Positions 51,996 through 61,981 of a DNA stretch of 64,000 nt are shown here, piece by piece (position 1 is the stretch's first letter; the number at the start of each line of letters is the position of its first letter). The position numbers were made by a program, and so were the translations under genes. The DNA is from Miltoncostaea oceani (lineage in GTDB: Bacteria > Actinomycetota > Thermoleophilia > Miltoncostaeales > Miltoncostaeaceae). Below the pieces are notes generated by a model. That model did not search any database. It had not been told where the DNA came from and saw only the letters and a list, made by a program, of their open reading frames with translations. The DNA lies in the NCBI RefSeq assembly GCF_018141545.1, contig NZ_CP064356.1, forward strand, positions 620,001 to 684,000. The letters are read 5' to 3'.

Positions 51996-52625
51996 CTAAC
52001 CGTCCCCGCCCGGGGCGGTTCGGGGTGCGAGACACGCCATGACGGCGTCCACGACCCCCTCCTCCCAGCCCTCCGGGAAGCCGTCGCCCGAGAGGTACCG
52101 CGCCTGGTAGGCGCCCGAGATGAGGTCGATGACGGCGTCCCGGTCGACGCCGGGGTCGGCGGCGCCCGCGGCGACGGCGTCGTCGAGCAGGCGCCGGTAG
52201 ATCTCCCGCCGCGGCTGCAGGGTCCGCTCCCGGAAGAGGCGCAGCAACTCGGGGGTGTGGTGCTCCTCGGTGAGGCAGGTGCCGACGAGCGCCATCACCG
52301 TCACCCGCTCGGCGTTGCGCCGCGCCTGGCGCAGCTGGGCGAGCAGGTCGGTCCGCAGGTCGCCCGTCGGGGCGGGGCGCCCCGTCTCGCGCAGGTGGGC
52401 GAGGGCGGCGGTCGCCAGGTCGGCCTTCCCGGCGTAACGGAGGTAGAGCGTCGCCTTGCTGACCCCGGCGCGCGCGGCGACGCCGTCCATGCTCATGCGG
52501 GCGTAGCCCTCGGTGGAGAGCAGGTGGATCGCCGCGTCGATGATCGCGGCGTCGACGGCCGGCGAGCGCGGGCGCCCGGCGCGGCGTCCCTCGGGGGCGG
52601 TTGTCGGTTCCGGCGCGGCGGCCAC
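51996..52625 (-). CDS. TetR-family regulator of the adjacent MFS gene
   Basis: A 209-residue TetR protein. The N-terminal helix-turn-helix is VDAAIIDAAIHLLSTEGYARMSMDGVAARAGVSKATLYLRYAGKADLATAAL. The C-terminal domain resembles TetR_C-type ligand pockets (RYLSGDGFPEGWEEGVVDAVMACL). It is divergent from the MFS exporter, 61 bases away, the usual repressor/efflux arrangement. GTG start. Confidence 0.88.
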   Translation of the reverse strand: MAAAPEPTTAPEGRRAGRPRSPAVDAAIIDAAIHLLSTEGYARMSMDGVAARAGVSKATLYLRYAGKADLATAALAHLRETGRPAPTGDLRTDLLAQLRQARRNAERVTVMALVGTCLTEEHHTPELLRLFRERTLQPRREIYRRLLDDAVAAGAADPGVDRDAVIDLISGAYQARYLSGDGFPEGWEEGVVDAVMACLAPRTAPGGDG

Positions 52626-52686
52626 GACCGGACGGTACCACCACCGGGCGGTTTAGTGAACTGGACCGTTTGGTATGTTGACCGGC

Positions 52687-53907
52687 ATGACCCTGGGATC
52701 CTGGAAGGCCCTGATCGGGATGCTCGTGCTCACCATGGGCACGAGCACGCTCACCCCGCTGCTGCCGCTCTACAAGTCCCACTTCGGCATCTCGACGGGC
52801 ACGGCGACGCTGCTCTTCGTCACCTACACCGTGACCGTCTGCCCGACGATGCTGATCGCCGGCAACCTGAGCGACCGGCTCGGGCGCAAGCGCCTGCTGC
52901 TCCCCGCGATGGTCCTGATGACGCTGGCGTCGCTCGTGTTCGCCCTCGCCGAGAGCGTGCCGCTGCTGTTCGCCGGCCGGGTCCTGCAGGGCCTCGCGAT
53001 CGGCGGCTTCCTCGGCGTCGGCGCCGCCTTCGTCGTCGACCACGCCCGCGTCGAGAGCAAGGCCCTCGCGGCCGCGCTCGCCGGGGTGTTCTTCCGCCTC
53101 GGCTTCGGCCTCGGGCCGGGCCTCGCGGGCCTCGCCGCCCAGTACGGCCCCGCCCCGCGCCACACCCCCTTCTGGGGGCACATCGTCCTCATGGTCATCG
53201 GGATCATCGCCATCGCGACGGCGTCCGAGACGCTCATGCGAAAGGCGGAGCCCGGGCCGTTCCGCATCCGCATCGGCGTGCCCGCCGGGCAGGCCCGCGG
53301 CTTCCTGACCTACGTGGCGCCCGCCACCTTCATGATGAGCTTCGTCGAGGGCACCGTGCTGTCGGTGGTGCCGATCTTCGTCTCCGAGACACTCGACGTG
53401 AAGAACCTCGCGGTGATCGGCGCGATCGGGTTCATGGTGCTCGCCCTCGGCGGCCTCGCGCCCTTCCTCGCCCGCGGGCTCGAACCGCGGCTCTCCATGA
53501 CGATCGGGGTGCTGCTCGCATCGACGCTGTCGTTGCTGATCGTCGCGTCGTCGACCCTCGACAACGTCGGCATCGTGCTCTTCGCCGCCGCCGCGATCGG
53601 CCTCAGCAACGGGTTCATCCTCTACGGGGGGACCGTCATCTGCGGCACGATCGTCCCGATCGGGGAGCGCGGCAAGCTGATGTCGCTGCTCTACATGTGC
53701 GCCTACGCCGGGACCATCCCGACCGTCGCCCTCGGCTACCTCGCCGACGGCATCGGCCTCACGGCGACCCTCGGCATCTTCTCGGCGGTCGCGATCGGCA
53801 TCGCGCTGTTCGTGGTGACCGTCGGACGCCGCTTCTTCCGCGAGGTCATCCCGTGGGTCGACACGCCGCCCGCCCCGGCCGAGACGCTGGTGTCGCGCAC
53901 GACCTGA
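52687..53907 (+). CDS. MFS transporter
   Basis: A 406-residue, 12-helix major facilitator. The motif A loop is GNLSDRLGRKRLLLPAM between helices 2 and 3. A long run of hydrophobic segments follows, with a central loop near residue 190. It is probably a drug or metabolite exporter controlled by the divergent TetR. An upstream ATG at 52675 is possible, but TATGTT overlapping it looks like a -10 box, favouring a leaderless start at 52687. Confidence 0.85.
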   Translation: MTLGSWKALIGMLVLTMGTSTLTPLLPLYKSHFGISTGTATLLFVTYTVTVCPTMLIAGNLSDRLGRKRLLLPAMVLMTLASLVFALAESVPLLFAGRVLQGLAIGGFLGVGAAFVVDHARVESKALAAALAGVFFRLGFGLGPGLAGLAAQYGPAPRHTPFWGHIVLMVIGIIAIATASETLMRKAEPGPFRIRIGVPAGQARGFLTYVAPATFMMSFVEGTVLSVVPIFVSETLDVKNLAVIGAIGFMVLALGGLAPFLARGLEPRLSMTIGVLLASTLSLLIVASSTLDNVGIVLFAAAAIGLSNGFILYGGTVICGTIVPIGERGKLMSLLYMCAYAGTIPTVALGYLADGIGLTATLGIFSAVAIGIALFVVTVGRRFFREVIPWVDTPPAPAETLVSRTT

Positions 53908-53957
53908 TGGGCCACGGGGCCGGGGTCCCCGCAGGCCGGCGGCGCTACGCTGCCCCC

Positions 53958-56621
53958 GTGACCCGAGACGACGAGACCCACGACGTCGACCCCAACGAGA
54001 CCCAGGAGTGGCTCGAGGCGGTCGACGACATCCTCCGCGAGTACGGCCCCGAGCGCGCGGGCGAGCTGCTCGGCCGGGTGGTCACCGAGGCCCGGCTCTT
54101 CGGCGCGGTGGTGCCGGTCAGCGACAGCACCCCCTACGTCAACACCATCCACGTGGAGGACGAGGAGCCGATCCCCCACGACCAGGACGTGGAGCGCCGG
54201 CTGCGCTCCGCCATCCGGTGGAACGCGGCGGCCCTGGTGCTGCAGGCCAACAAGGAGTCGTCCGAGCTCGGCGGGCACATCGCCAGCTTCCAGTCCGCGG
54301 CGACGCTCTACGAGATCGGCTTCAACCACTTCTGGCACGCCCGGTCCGAGGACCACGGCGGCGACCTCGTCTACATGCAGGGGCACTCCTCGCCCGGCAT
54401 CTACGCCCGGGCCTACCTCGAGGGCCGGCTCGACGACGACCAGATGCGCAACTTCCGCCAGGAGGTCGACGGCAACGGCCTCTCGTCGTACCCGCACCCC
54501 TGGCTCATGCCGGAGTTCTGGCAGTTCCCGACCGTGTCGATGGGCCTCGGCCCGATCATGGCGATCTACCAGGCGCGCTTCCTGAAGTACCTCCAGGGCC
54601 GCGAGATCGCGGACACCTCCGCCCGCCACGTGTGGGCGTTCATGGGCGACGGGGAGATGGACGAGCCCGAGTCGATGGGCGCCATCTCGCTCGCCGGGCG
54701 GGAGAAGCTCGACAACCTCGTCTTCGTCGTCAACTGCAACCTGCAGCGCCTCGACGGGCCCGTGCGGGGCAACGGCAAGATCATCCAGGAGCTCGAGACC
54801 AACTTCCGCGGCGCGGGCTGGAACGTCATCAAGGTGATCTGGGGCGAGAACTGGGACCCCCTCCTCGCCGAGGACCACGACGGCCTGCTGAAGCGCCGCA
54901 TGGAGGAGGCCGTCGACGGCGAGTACCAGACGTTCAAGTCGCGCGACGCCGACTACGTGCGGGAGCACTTCTTCGGGGCGTACCCCGAGCTGAAGGAGCG
55001 CGTGAAGGACATGTCCGACGCCCAGATCTGGGCGTTGAACCGCGGTGGCCACAGCCCGCGGAAGGTCTACGCCGCCTACCACGCCGCCGTGCACCACGAG
55101 GGCCAGCCCACCGTGATCCTCGCGAAGACGATCAAGGGCTACGGCATGGGGCGCGCCGGCGAGGGCCAGAACATCACGCACCAGCAGAAGAAGATGAACG
55201 AGGAGGCGCTGCTCGCCTTCCGCGACCGCTTCGGCGTGCCCCTCACCGACGAGCAGGCCCGCGACGCCGTCTTCTACAAGCCCGACGACGACAGCGCCGA
55301 GATGACGTATCTGCGGGAGCGCCGGGCGGCGCTCGGCGGCAGCCTGCCCGCGCGGCACGCCGACGCCCCGTCGATCGAGATCCCGCCGCTCTCCGCCTTC
55401 GACGCCCTGCTGAAGGACACCGGCGACCGCCAGATCTCGACGACGATGGCGTTCGTCCGCGTGCTCTCCACGCTGGTGCGCGACAAGGGCATCGGCCGCC
55501 ACGTCGTCCCGATCGTCCCCGACGAGTCGCGGACCTTCGGCATGGAGGGGATGTTCCGCCAGCTCGGCATCTTCAGCCAGGTGGGGCAGCTCTACAGCCC
55601 CGAGGACGCCGAGCAGCTCATGTACTACCGCGAGGACAAGGGCGGCCAGATCCTCGAGGAGGGGATCACCGAGGCGGGCGCCATGTCGTCGTGGATCGCG
55701 GCGGCCACGTCGTACGCCAACCACGGCGTCCCGATGATCCCGTTCTACATCTACTACTCGATGTTCGGGTTCCAGCGCATCGGCGACCTCGCCTGGGCGG
55801 CGGGCGACAGCCGCGCGCGCGGGTTCCTCGTCGGCGGCACCTCGGGGCGCACGACGCTGAACGGCGAGGGGCTGCAGCACGAGGACGGCCACAGCCACGT
55901 CATGGCCGCGACGATCCCCAACTGCCGGGCCTACGACCCGACGTTCGCGCACGAGGTCGCCGTGATCGTGCAGGACGGGCTGCGGCGGATGCTCACCGAC
56001 CGCGAGGACGCCTTCTACTACCTCACGGTGATGAACGAGAACTACCACCACCCGGCGCTCCCCGAGGGCTCCGAGGAGGGGATCCTGCGGGGCATGCACG
56101 TCATCCGGCAGGCCGAGGGCAAGGGCCCGCGGGTGCAGCTGCTCGGGTCGGGCGCGATCCTCCGCGAGGTGCTCGCCGCCGCCGACATCCTCCGGGAGGA
56201 CTACGGCGTCGGCGCCGACGTCTGGAGCGTCACGAGCTTCACGGAGCTGCGCCGCGACGGCCTCGAGGCGGAGCGGTGGAGCCGCCTGCACCCCACCGAG
56301 GAGCCGCGGCTCTCGTACGTCGAGACGCAGCTCGGCGACCGGGAGGGACCGGTCGTGGCGGCGAGCGACTACGTGCGGGCGTTCGCCGACGGCATCCGCC
56401 CGTTCGTGCGCGGCCGGTACGACGTGCTCGGCACCGACGGCTACGGCCGCAGCGACTACCGCGTCAAGCTGCGCCGCTTCTTCGAGGTCGACCGCCACCA
56501 CGTGACCGTCGCGGCGCTCGGCGCGCTCGCGCGGGAGGGCGTGATCGACGCCGCCATCGCCGCCCAGGCGATCACCCGTTACGACATCGACCCGGAGGCG
56601 GTCCCGCCGTGGCAGCGATGA
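53958..56621 (+). CDS. aceE: Pyruvate dehydrogenase E1, homodimeric type
   Basis: An 887-residue thiamine-diphosphate enzyme, the same length as E. coli AceE. TPP/Mg site: FMGDGEMDEPES...NLVFVVNCNLQRLDGPVRGNGKI. Other marks are HSSPGIYARAYLEGR, TIKGYGMG, VPIVPDESRTFGMEGMFRQLGIFS and GFQRIGDLAWAAGDSRARGFLVGGTSGRTTLNGEGLQHEDGHS. It decarboxylates pyruvate and acetylates the E2 lipoyl group. A GTG start at 53958 lies about 7 bases after a TACGCT -10-like box, so the mRNA may be leaderless. First gene of an overlapping aceE-aceF-lpd operon. Confidence 0.97.
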   Translation: MTRDDETHDVDPNETQEWLEAVDDILREYGPERAGELLGRVVTEARLFGAVVPVSDSTPYVNTIHVEDEEPIPHDQDVERRLRSAIRWNAAALVLQANKESSELGGHIASFQSAATLYEIGFNHFWHARSEDHGGDLVYMQGHSSPGIYARAYLEGRLDDDQMRNFRQEVDGNGLSSYPHPWLMPEFWQFPTVSMGLGPIMAIYQARFLKYLQGREIADTSARHVWAFMGDGEMDEPESMGAISLAGREKLDNLVFVVNCNLQRLDGPVRGNGKIIQELETNFRGAGWNVIKVIWGENWDPLLAEDHDGLLKRRMEEAVDGEYQTFKSRDADYVREHFFGAYPELKERVKDMSDAQIWALNRGGHSPRKVYAAYHAAVHHEGQPTVILAKTIKGYGMGRAGEGQNITHQQKKMNEEALLAFRDRFGVPLTDEQARDAVFYKPDDDSAEMTYLRERRAALGGSLPARHADAPSIEIPPLSAFDALLKDTGDRQISTTMAFVRVLSTLVRDKGIGRHVVPIVPDESRTFGMEGMFRQLGIFSQVGQLYSPEDAEQLMYYREDKGGQILEEGITEAGAMSSWIAAATSYANHGVPMIPFYIYYSMFGFQRIGDLAWAAGDSRARGFLVGGTSGRTTLNGEGLQHEDGHSHVMAATIPNCRAYDPTFAHEVAVIVQDGLRRMLTDREDAFYYLTVMNENYHHPALPEGSEEGILRGMHVIRQAEGKGPRVQLLGSGAILREVLAAADILREDYGVGADVWSVTSFTELRRDGLEAERWSRLHPTEEPRLSYVETQLGDREGPVVAASDYVRAFADGIRPFVRGRYDVLGTDGYGRSDYRVKLRRFFEVDRHHVTVAALGALAREGVIDAAIAAQAITRYDIDPEAVPPWQR

Positions 56622-58006
56622 AGGTCACCGTCCCCGACATCGGGGACTTCGACGACGTCCCGGTGATCGAGGTGCTGGTCGCGGCGGGCGACACCGTCGC
56701 CGCCGAGGACCCGCTGATCGTGCTCGAGTCGGACAAGGCGAGCATGGAGGTGCCCGCCCCCGCCGCGGGCGTGGTCGGCGAGGTGGCGGTGAAGGTCGGC
56801 GACGCGGTCTCGCAGGGCGACCTGATCCTGACCCTCGAGGAGGAGGGCGGCGGCGACGCGGACGACGCGGACCACGACGGGGAGGCCGATGCGGCTCCCG
56901 ACGCCGACGCCCCCGACGACGACGAGGGGGACGAGCCCGACAGCGGCGGCACGTCCGATCCCGCGTCGGCGGGCCAGGAGGAGCAGCAGGCGGCCCCCGA
57001 CGAGGCGCCCACCGGCTCCTCCGGGGACGGCGCCGGCGACGGGGACGAGGTGAGGTCGGAGCGCCCGCCCGCCGGCACGTTCGACGGCGACGACGTCTAC
57101 GCCGGACCTGGCGCGCGACGGCTGGCGCGCCAGCTCGGCGTCGACCTCGGCGCCGTGGAGGGCAGCGGCCCGAAGGGCCGGATCACCAAGGAGGACGTGA
57201 CCGCGGCCGCGGAGTCCGGCGGCGGCGCGGACGCCTCCGGCGGCGCCGCCCCCGCGGCGGCCCCCGCCGCCCCGGCCGGGCTGCCCCCGTGGCCCGAGGT
57301 CGACTTCGCGTCGTTCGGCCCCGTCGAGGTGGTGGAGCGCTCGCGCATCACGCGCATCGCGGCGCCGGCCCTCGCCCGCAACTGGGCCATGATCCCGCAC
57401 GTCACCCAGCACGACGAGGCCGACATCACCGCGTTGGAGTCCTTCCGCACGGAGGTCAACGCCGCCCACGCCGACGAGGGCGTGAAGGTCACGATGGTGT
57501 CGCTGCTGCTGAAGGCGTGCGCCGCGACGCTCCGGGCGTTCCCCGAGTTCAACTCCTCGCTCGACGGCGACCGGCTCGTGCTGAAGCGCTACTTCCACCT
57601 CGGGTTCGCGGCCGACACGCCGCAGGGCCTGCTGGTGCCGGTGATCCGCGACGTCGACCGCAAGGGTCTGCTCGAGATCGCCCGCGAGCTGACCGAGCTG
57701 TCCGGCGCCGCCCGCGAGGGGAAGCTCTCCCGGGAGCAGATGCAGGGCGGCACGTTCACCATCTCGAGCCTCGGCGGCATCGGCGGGACCGCGTTCACCC
57801 CGATCATCAACGCCCCCGAGGTCGCGATCCTCGGCGTCTCGCGGTCCGCGATGAAGCCGGTCTGGCAGGACGGGGAGTTCGTCCCCCGGCTGATGCTGCC
57901 GCTGTCGCTCTCCTACGACCACCGGGTCGTCGACGGCGCGGCGGCCGCCCGCTTCACGACGCACCTCGCCGACCTCCTGAGCGACCCGCGCAAGATGCTG
58001 CTGTGA
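56618..58006 (+). CDS. aceF: Dihydrolipoamide acetyltransferase (E2)
   Basis: A 462-residue E2. One lipoyl domain (1-80) with the modified lysine K40 in ESDKASMEV. An unusually acidic Asp/Glu-rich linker of about 70 residues follows. The E1/E3-binding domain (about 160-195) has GPGARRLARQLGVDLGAVEGSGPKGRITKEDV. The catalytic domain has SYDHRVVDGAAAARF (H and D). Transfers acetyl to CoA. ATGA overlap with aceE. Confidence 0.96.
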   Translation: MKVTVPDIGDFDDVPVIEVLVAAGDTVAAEDPLIVLESDKASMEVPAPAAGVVGEVAVKVGDAVSQGDLILTLEEEGGGDADDADHDGEADAAPDADAPDDDEGDEPDSGGTSDPASAGQEEQQAAPDEAPTGSSGDGAGDGDEVRSERPPAGTFDGDDVYAGPGARRLARQLGVDLGAVEGSGPKGRITKEDVTAAAESGGGADASGGAAPAAAPAAPAGLPPWPEVDFASFGPVEVVERSRITRIAAPALARNWAMIPHVTQHDEADITALESFRTEVNAAHADEGVKVTMVSLLLKACAATLRAFPEFNSSLDGDRLVLKRYFHLGFAADTPQGLLVPVIRDVDRKGLLEIARELTELSGAAREGKLSREQMQGGTFTISSLGGIGGTAFTPIINAPEVAILGVSRSAMKPVWQDGEFVPRLMLPLSLSYDHRVVDGAAAARFTTHLADLLSDPRKMLL

Positions 58007-59430
58007 GCGAGGAGGGCCAGGCCGACGTCCTCGTGCTCGGGGGCGGCCCGGGCGGCTACACGGCGGCGTTCCGCGCCGCCGACCTCGGGCTGTCCGTCAC
58101 GCTCGTCGAGCGGTACGAGCGGCTCGGCGGCGTCTGCCTCAACGTCGGCTGCATCCCCTCCAAGGCGCTCCTGCACGCGGCGAAGGTGATGACCGACGCC
58201 GAGGACGCCTCGGCGATGGGCATCGCGTTCGGCGCCCCCGAGGTGGACCTCGACGCCCTGCGCGGCGCGACGGCGAAGGTGGTCACGACGCTCACCGGCG
58301 GGCTCGACGGCCTCGCGAAGAGGCGCAAGGTCCGGGTGGTGCGCGGCACGGGGACGTTCACGTCGCCGAACGCCCTCCGGGTCGAGGGACCGGACGGGGA
58401 GGAGGAGACCGTCGCGTTCGCCCACGCGATCATCGCCGCGGGCTCCCAGGCGGCCCGCATCCCCGGCCTCCCGGACGACCCCCGCGTGATGGACTCGACC
58501 GGCGCCCTCGCCCTCGACGAGGTGCCCGGGCGGCTGCTCGTGATCGGCGGGGGGATCATCGGCCTGGAGATGGCGACGGTCTACGACGCCCTCGGGTCGC
58601 GGGTCACCGTCGTCGAGATGCTCGACCGGCTCATCCCCGGGTGCGACCCCGACCTCGTCGCGCCCCTCCAGAAGCGGATCGGCAGGCGCTACGAGGCGAT
58701 CCACCTCGGGGTGCGCGTGTCGGGCGTCGAGGCCGCCGACGACGGGCTGCGCGTCGCCTTCGAGGGGGACGACGCCCCTGAGGCCGTCACGGTCGACCGG
58801 ATCCTCGTCGCGGTGGGGCGCCGCGCCAACGGCGGCGCGATCGGCGCGGACGCCGCCGGCGTGGAGGTCGACGACCGCGGGGTGATCGCCGTCGACGCGC
58901 AGATGCGCACCAACGTCGCCCACATCCACGCGATCGGCGACATCGTCGGGGACCCCATGCTCGCCCACAAGGCCAGCCACCAGGGCGTCGTCGCGGCCGA
59001 GGCGATCGCGGGCCTGCCGGCGGCGTTCGACGCCCGCGCCATCCCGTCCGTCGCCTACACCGACCCCGAGATCGCGTGGGCCGGGCTCACCGAGACGGCC
59101 GCGGAGGCCGACGGCACCCCCTACGAGGTCGCCGTCTTCCCGTGGGCGGCCTCCGGCCGGGCGCTCGCGACCCACCGCGCCGAGGGCCGCACCAAGCTCC
59201 TCGTCGAGCCGGGGTCCCGCCGCATCCTGGGGGCGGGGATCGTCGGCGTGAACGCGGGCGAGCTGATCGCCGAGGCCGTGCACGCGATCGAGATGGGCGC
59301 CGACGCCGAGGACCTCGGCCGCACGATCCACCCCCACCCGACGCTCTCCGAGACGCTGATGTTCTCGGCCGAGGCGGCGGAGGGGACGATCACCGACCTC
59401 TACCTCGGGAAGCGCTCCCGCCGCGACTGA
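58003..59430 (+). CDS. lpd: Dihydrolipoamide dehydrogenase (E3)
   Basis: A 475-residue FAD/NAD disulfide oxidoreductase. FAD site LGGGPGGYTAAFRAADLG, redox disulfide GGVCLNVGC (C45, C50), NAD site VIGGGIIGLEMATVYDALG, FAD motif IHAIGDIVGDPMLAHKA and the active-site base in HPHPTLSE. It reoxidises the E2 lipoamide. GTG overlaps the aceF stop (GTGA), completing the complex in one operon. Confidence 0.97.
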   Translation: MSEEGQADVLVLGGGPGGYTAAFRAADLGLSVTLVERYERLGGVCLNVGCIPSKALLHAAKVMTDAEDASAMGIAFGAPEVDLDALRGATAKVVTTLTGGLDGLAKRRKVRVVRGTGTFTSPNALRVEGPDGEEETVAFAHAIIAAGSQAARIPGLPDDPRVMDSTGALALDEVPGRLLVIGGGIIGLEMATVYDALGSRVTVVEMLDRLIPGCDPDLVAPLQKRIGRRYEAIHLGVRVSGVEAADDGLRVAFEGDDAPEAVTVDRILVAVGRRANGGAIGADAAGVEVDDRGVIAVDAQMRTNVAHIHAIGDIVGDPMLAHKASHQGVVAAEAIAGLPAAFDARAIPSVAYTDPEIAWAGLTETAAEADGTPYEVAVFPWAASGRALATHRAEGRTKLLVEPGSRRILGAGIVGVNAGELIAEAVHAIEMGADAEDLGRTIHPHPTLSETLMFSAEAAEGTITDLYLGKRSRRD

Positions 59431-59442
59431 CCCCGCCGGGGG

Positions 59443-59685
59443 CTACTGCTGGTAGCCCTCGACGGTGTCCTCGTCGCGCAGCGACGCCTCGCCGGGGTCG
59501 CGGCCCGCGGCGCGCTCGGCGCGACGCTGGCGCAGGAGGTCCCAGAAGCGGTCGAGCCGCACCTGCACCTCGCCGAGGCGGGCGTGCTCGTCGTCCGTGA
59601 GGGCCCGCCCGTCGCGGTGCTCCAGCAGCCGGTGCTCCTCGGCGACCAGTTCCTCGATGACGCCCTGGATGTCCTCGTCGGCCAT
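59443..59685 (-). CDS. DUF2630 family protein
   Basis: An 80-residue helical protein (DIQGVIEELVAEEHRLLEHRDG, DEHARLGEVQVRLDRFWDLLRQRRAERAAG), matching the size and pattern of DUF2630, a small actinobacterial family of unknown function. GAGGGGGAG precedes the ATG at 59685. It converges with lpd, 12 bases away. Confidence 0.85.
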   Translation of the reverse strand: MADEDIQGVIEELVAEEHRLLEHRDGRALTDDEHARLGEVQVRLDRFWDLLRQRRAERAAGRDPGEASLRDEDTVEGYQQ

Positions 59686-59782
59686 GACGCTCCCCCTCGG
59701 CGGTGTCGGTGGTCGACCCATCATCGCAGGGCCCCGGGCGGGGTCGGGCCGGTGGCGGCCCCGGTCCCGGCGTCGCGGGACG

Positions 59783-59810
59783 GCCCCCGGCCGCGTGCGC
59801 GGCCGGGGGC
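59783..59810. terminator. Rho-independent-like hairpin
   Basis: GCCCCCGGCCGC (59783-59794) pairs perfectly with 59799-59810 around GTGC. It lies 8 bases after the stop of the PRC-barrel gene, on its transcribed side. Confidence 0.7.
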
Positions 59811-59817
59811 GGGTGAC

Positions 59818-60408
59818 TCAGGCCCCGCGGTCCGTGCGGGACGCGTCGCGCGCGACGGCGTCGGCCATCTCGGCCCGCGCGATCTGCGGCGTGGGGGCGG
59901 GGGTCCGCTGACGGGCGCGGAGCGCGTCGCGGGTGGCGTCGTCGCGGCCGACCCCGGCGTAGTAGCCGTGGATCTCCCGCTCGCGGTCGGGCGTGACCTC
60001 GCCGTCGTCGTCGAGGCTCGGGGCGCCCTTCAGGTGGTCCGTCGAGTACGGCACGACGGCGTGCGCGTCGCGGCCGTCGCCCTCGTCCACGTAGGTGACG
60101 TCGTCGATCGGCACGACGTGGGTGCCGCGCGACAGCCACCCCGTCGAGACCGACAGGTAGCGCACGCGCTCGGCGCGCGGGTCGAGGAACACGTCGCGGA
60201 TGGAGCCGACCTTCTCGCCCTCGGCGTCGCGGACGTCCATCCCCTTCAGGCGCGACAGCGACGCGAGCCGGGTGGGCCCGCCCACCGCGTCATCGTGGTG
60301 GTGATGGTCGTCGTGGGTGTCGGCCACGACCGCGGGACCGGTCTCGCCGGCGCTGACGGTGCGCGCCTCGTCGGTCGTCCCGGTGCTCTCGTCGTCGATC
60401 CTCGCCAT
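59818..60408 (-). CDS. PRC-barrel domain protein
   Basis: A 196-residue protein. A His/Asp-rich N-terminal stretch (DTHDDHHHHDD) precedes a PRC-barrel (LKGMDVRDAEGEKVGSIRDVFLDPRAERVRYLSVSTGWLSRGTHVVPIDDVTYVD). The C-terminal region has APSLDDDGEVTPDREREIHGYYAG, often seen in actinobacterial stress-related PRC proteins. The exact role is unknown. GGGAGACGC precedes the ATG. Confidence 0.85.
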   Translation of the reverse strand: MARIDDESTGTTDEARTVSAGETGPAVVADTHDDHHHHDDAVGGPTRLASLSRLKGMDVRDAEGEKVGSIRDVFLDPRAERVRYLSVSTGWLSRGTHVVPIDDVTYVDEGDGRDAHAVVPYSTDHLKGAPSLDDDGEVTPDREREIHGYYAGVGRDDATRDALRARQRTPAPTPQIARAEMADAVARDASRTDRGA

Positions 60409-60465
60409 GGTGCGTCTCCCTCTGGTCCGGTGCTGAGGGGGGGACGTACCCGCGTGGGCCCCGGG

Positions 60466-61935
60466 CTACCCCCGACCGGGTTCGGGGCGGAGGCGCACCG
60501 GCTCGGCGACGCCGGGCACGCGGACCCCGCGGCGCGGGATGCGGAGCGTGGCGACCGCGCCGACCAGGGCAGCCGCGCCGGCGATCAGGAACATGGCGGT
60601 GAACGCGCCCTCCGACGGGATGTCGGGGGTGCCGGAGATGGTCGCCGCGCTCAGCAGCGCCGCGCCGACCTGGCCGCCGACGACGCCGCCGATCGTGCGC
60701 ATGACGGTGTTCATGCCCATCGCGACGCCGGTCACCTCGCGTGGCACGGAGTCGACGATCAGCTTGGCGAGCATCGCGTAGACCAGGCCGACGCCGACGC
60801 CGATCAGCGTCATGGCGATGACGATCTGGTACCCCCGGTCGTGGAAGAGCGCCAGGGTGAGCCCCCCGAGTCCGAGGATCACCGAGCCCACGCACGTCAG
60901 GGAGCGTGCGCCCACGCGGTTCTCGAGGATACCGCCGAGGGGCCCGACGATCAGCATCACCGCCGAGGCGGGGAGCAGGTAGAGGCCGGCAACGATGACG
61001 CTCGCCGCGAAGCCGTAGGGGATCATCGCCGCCAGCTCCGGCGGGAGGTTCGCGCCCATCTGGACGAAGCTCGGCACGAGCAGGAACGTCCCGAACATCG
61101 CGAAGCCCGCGATGAACGCGACGATGTTGGTCCAGAGGACGGCGCGGTCGCGCATCATCCCGATCTCGATCATCGGCTGCGGCACCCGCAGCTCGACGAC
61201 CACCCAGAGGCAGAGCACGACCACCGAGAGCGCGAACACGCCGAGCGTCGCGGCGCTCAGCCAGCCCCACGTCTCGCCCTCGCTGAGGGCGACGAGCAGG
61301 GCGGAGAGGCCGATCGAGAGGGTCAGCGCGCCCTGCCAGTCGACGCGCGAGGGGGTGCGGATCGGCGACTCGGGCAGCAGGCGCCACGTCAGCACCATGG
61401 CGACCACGATCGGCACCGCGCCGATCCAGAACAGCCAGCTCCAGTGGAGGCTCTCGAGGATTACGCCGCTCAGCACCAGCCCGGCGCCGCCGCCGACGCC
61501 GAAGGTGGCCGACAGCAGGCCGAGGCCCATGCCCACGCGCTCGGGCGGGAGCTCGTCGCGCACGATCCCGAAGGCGAGGGGGAAGATCGCGCCCGCCGCG
61601 CCCTGCAGGGCGCGGGCGAGGATCAGCGCGCCGATCGACGGCGCGAGCGCCGCGGCGACGGTGCCGACCGCGAAGACGCCCATCGCGATCATCAGCAGGC
61701 GCTTCTTGCCGTAGGTGTCGCCGAGCTTGCCGAGCAGCGGCGTCGCGATGGCCGAGGTCAGCAGGAACCCGGTGAACACCCACGCCGTCCACGTCGTCGT
61801 GGTGTCGAGGTCGCGCTGGATGGTCGGCAGGGCCGGGACCACCAGCGTCTGCTGCAGGACGTAGGACACGCAGACCACCGCGAGCAGTCCCAGCGTCACC
61901 CCCGGCCGCACCCGGCGTGCGTCATCCGCCATCAT
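60466..61935 (-). CDS. DHA2-type MFS drug exporter
   Basis: A 489-residue, 14-helix transporter. Features include LVVPALPTIQRDLDTTTTWTAWVFTGFLLTSAIATPLLGKLGDTYGKKRLLM (motif A) and ARALQGAAGAIFPLAFGIVRDELPPERVG. These match the EmrB/QacA group using proton exchange. It is divergent from the MarR gene, with a palindrome in the 62-base gap. The start could be either of two adjacent ATGs (61935, 61932). Confidence 0.9.
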   Translation of the reverse strand: MMADDARRVRPGVTLGLLAVVCVSYVLQQTLVVPALPTIQRDLDTTTTWTAWVFTGFLLTSAIATPLLGKLGDTYGKKRLLMIAMGVFAVGTVAAALAPSIGALILARALQGAAGAIFPLAFGIVRDELPPERVGMGLGLLSATFGVGGGAGLVLSGVILESLHWSWLFWIGAVPIVVAMVLTWRLLPESPIRTPSRVDWQGALTLSIGLSALLVALSEGETWGWLSAATLGVFALSVVVLCLWVVVELRVPQPMIEIGMMRDRAVLWTNIVAFIAGFAMFGTFLLVPSFVQMGANLPPELAAMIPYGFAASVIVAGLYLLPASAVMLIVGPLGGILENRVGARSLTCVGSVILGLGGLTLALFHDRGYQIVIAMTLIGVGVGLVYAMLAKLIVDSVPREVTGVAMGMNTVMRTIGGVVGGQVGAALLSAATISGTPDIPSEGAFTAMFLIAGAAALVGAVATLRIPRRGVRVPGVAEPVRLRPEPGRG

Positions 61936-61981
61936 CGAACCCCGATCGGTCTGCGGGCGCGCGGCGCCCCCGGCGAGAAAG

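Noticed and set aside
52257-53957. In-frame N-terminal extension of AceE back to 52257
   Set aside because: The extension is antisense to TetR and out of frame with the MFS gene, and the AceE family starts at the GTG at 53958.
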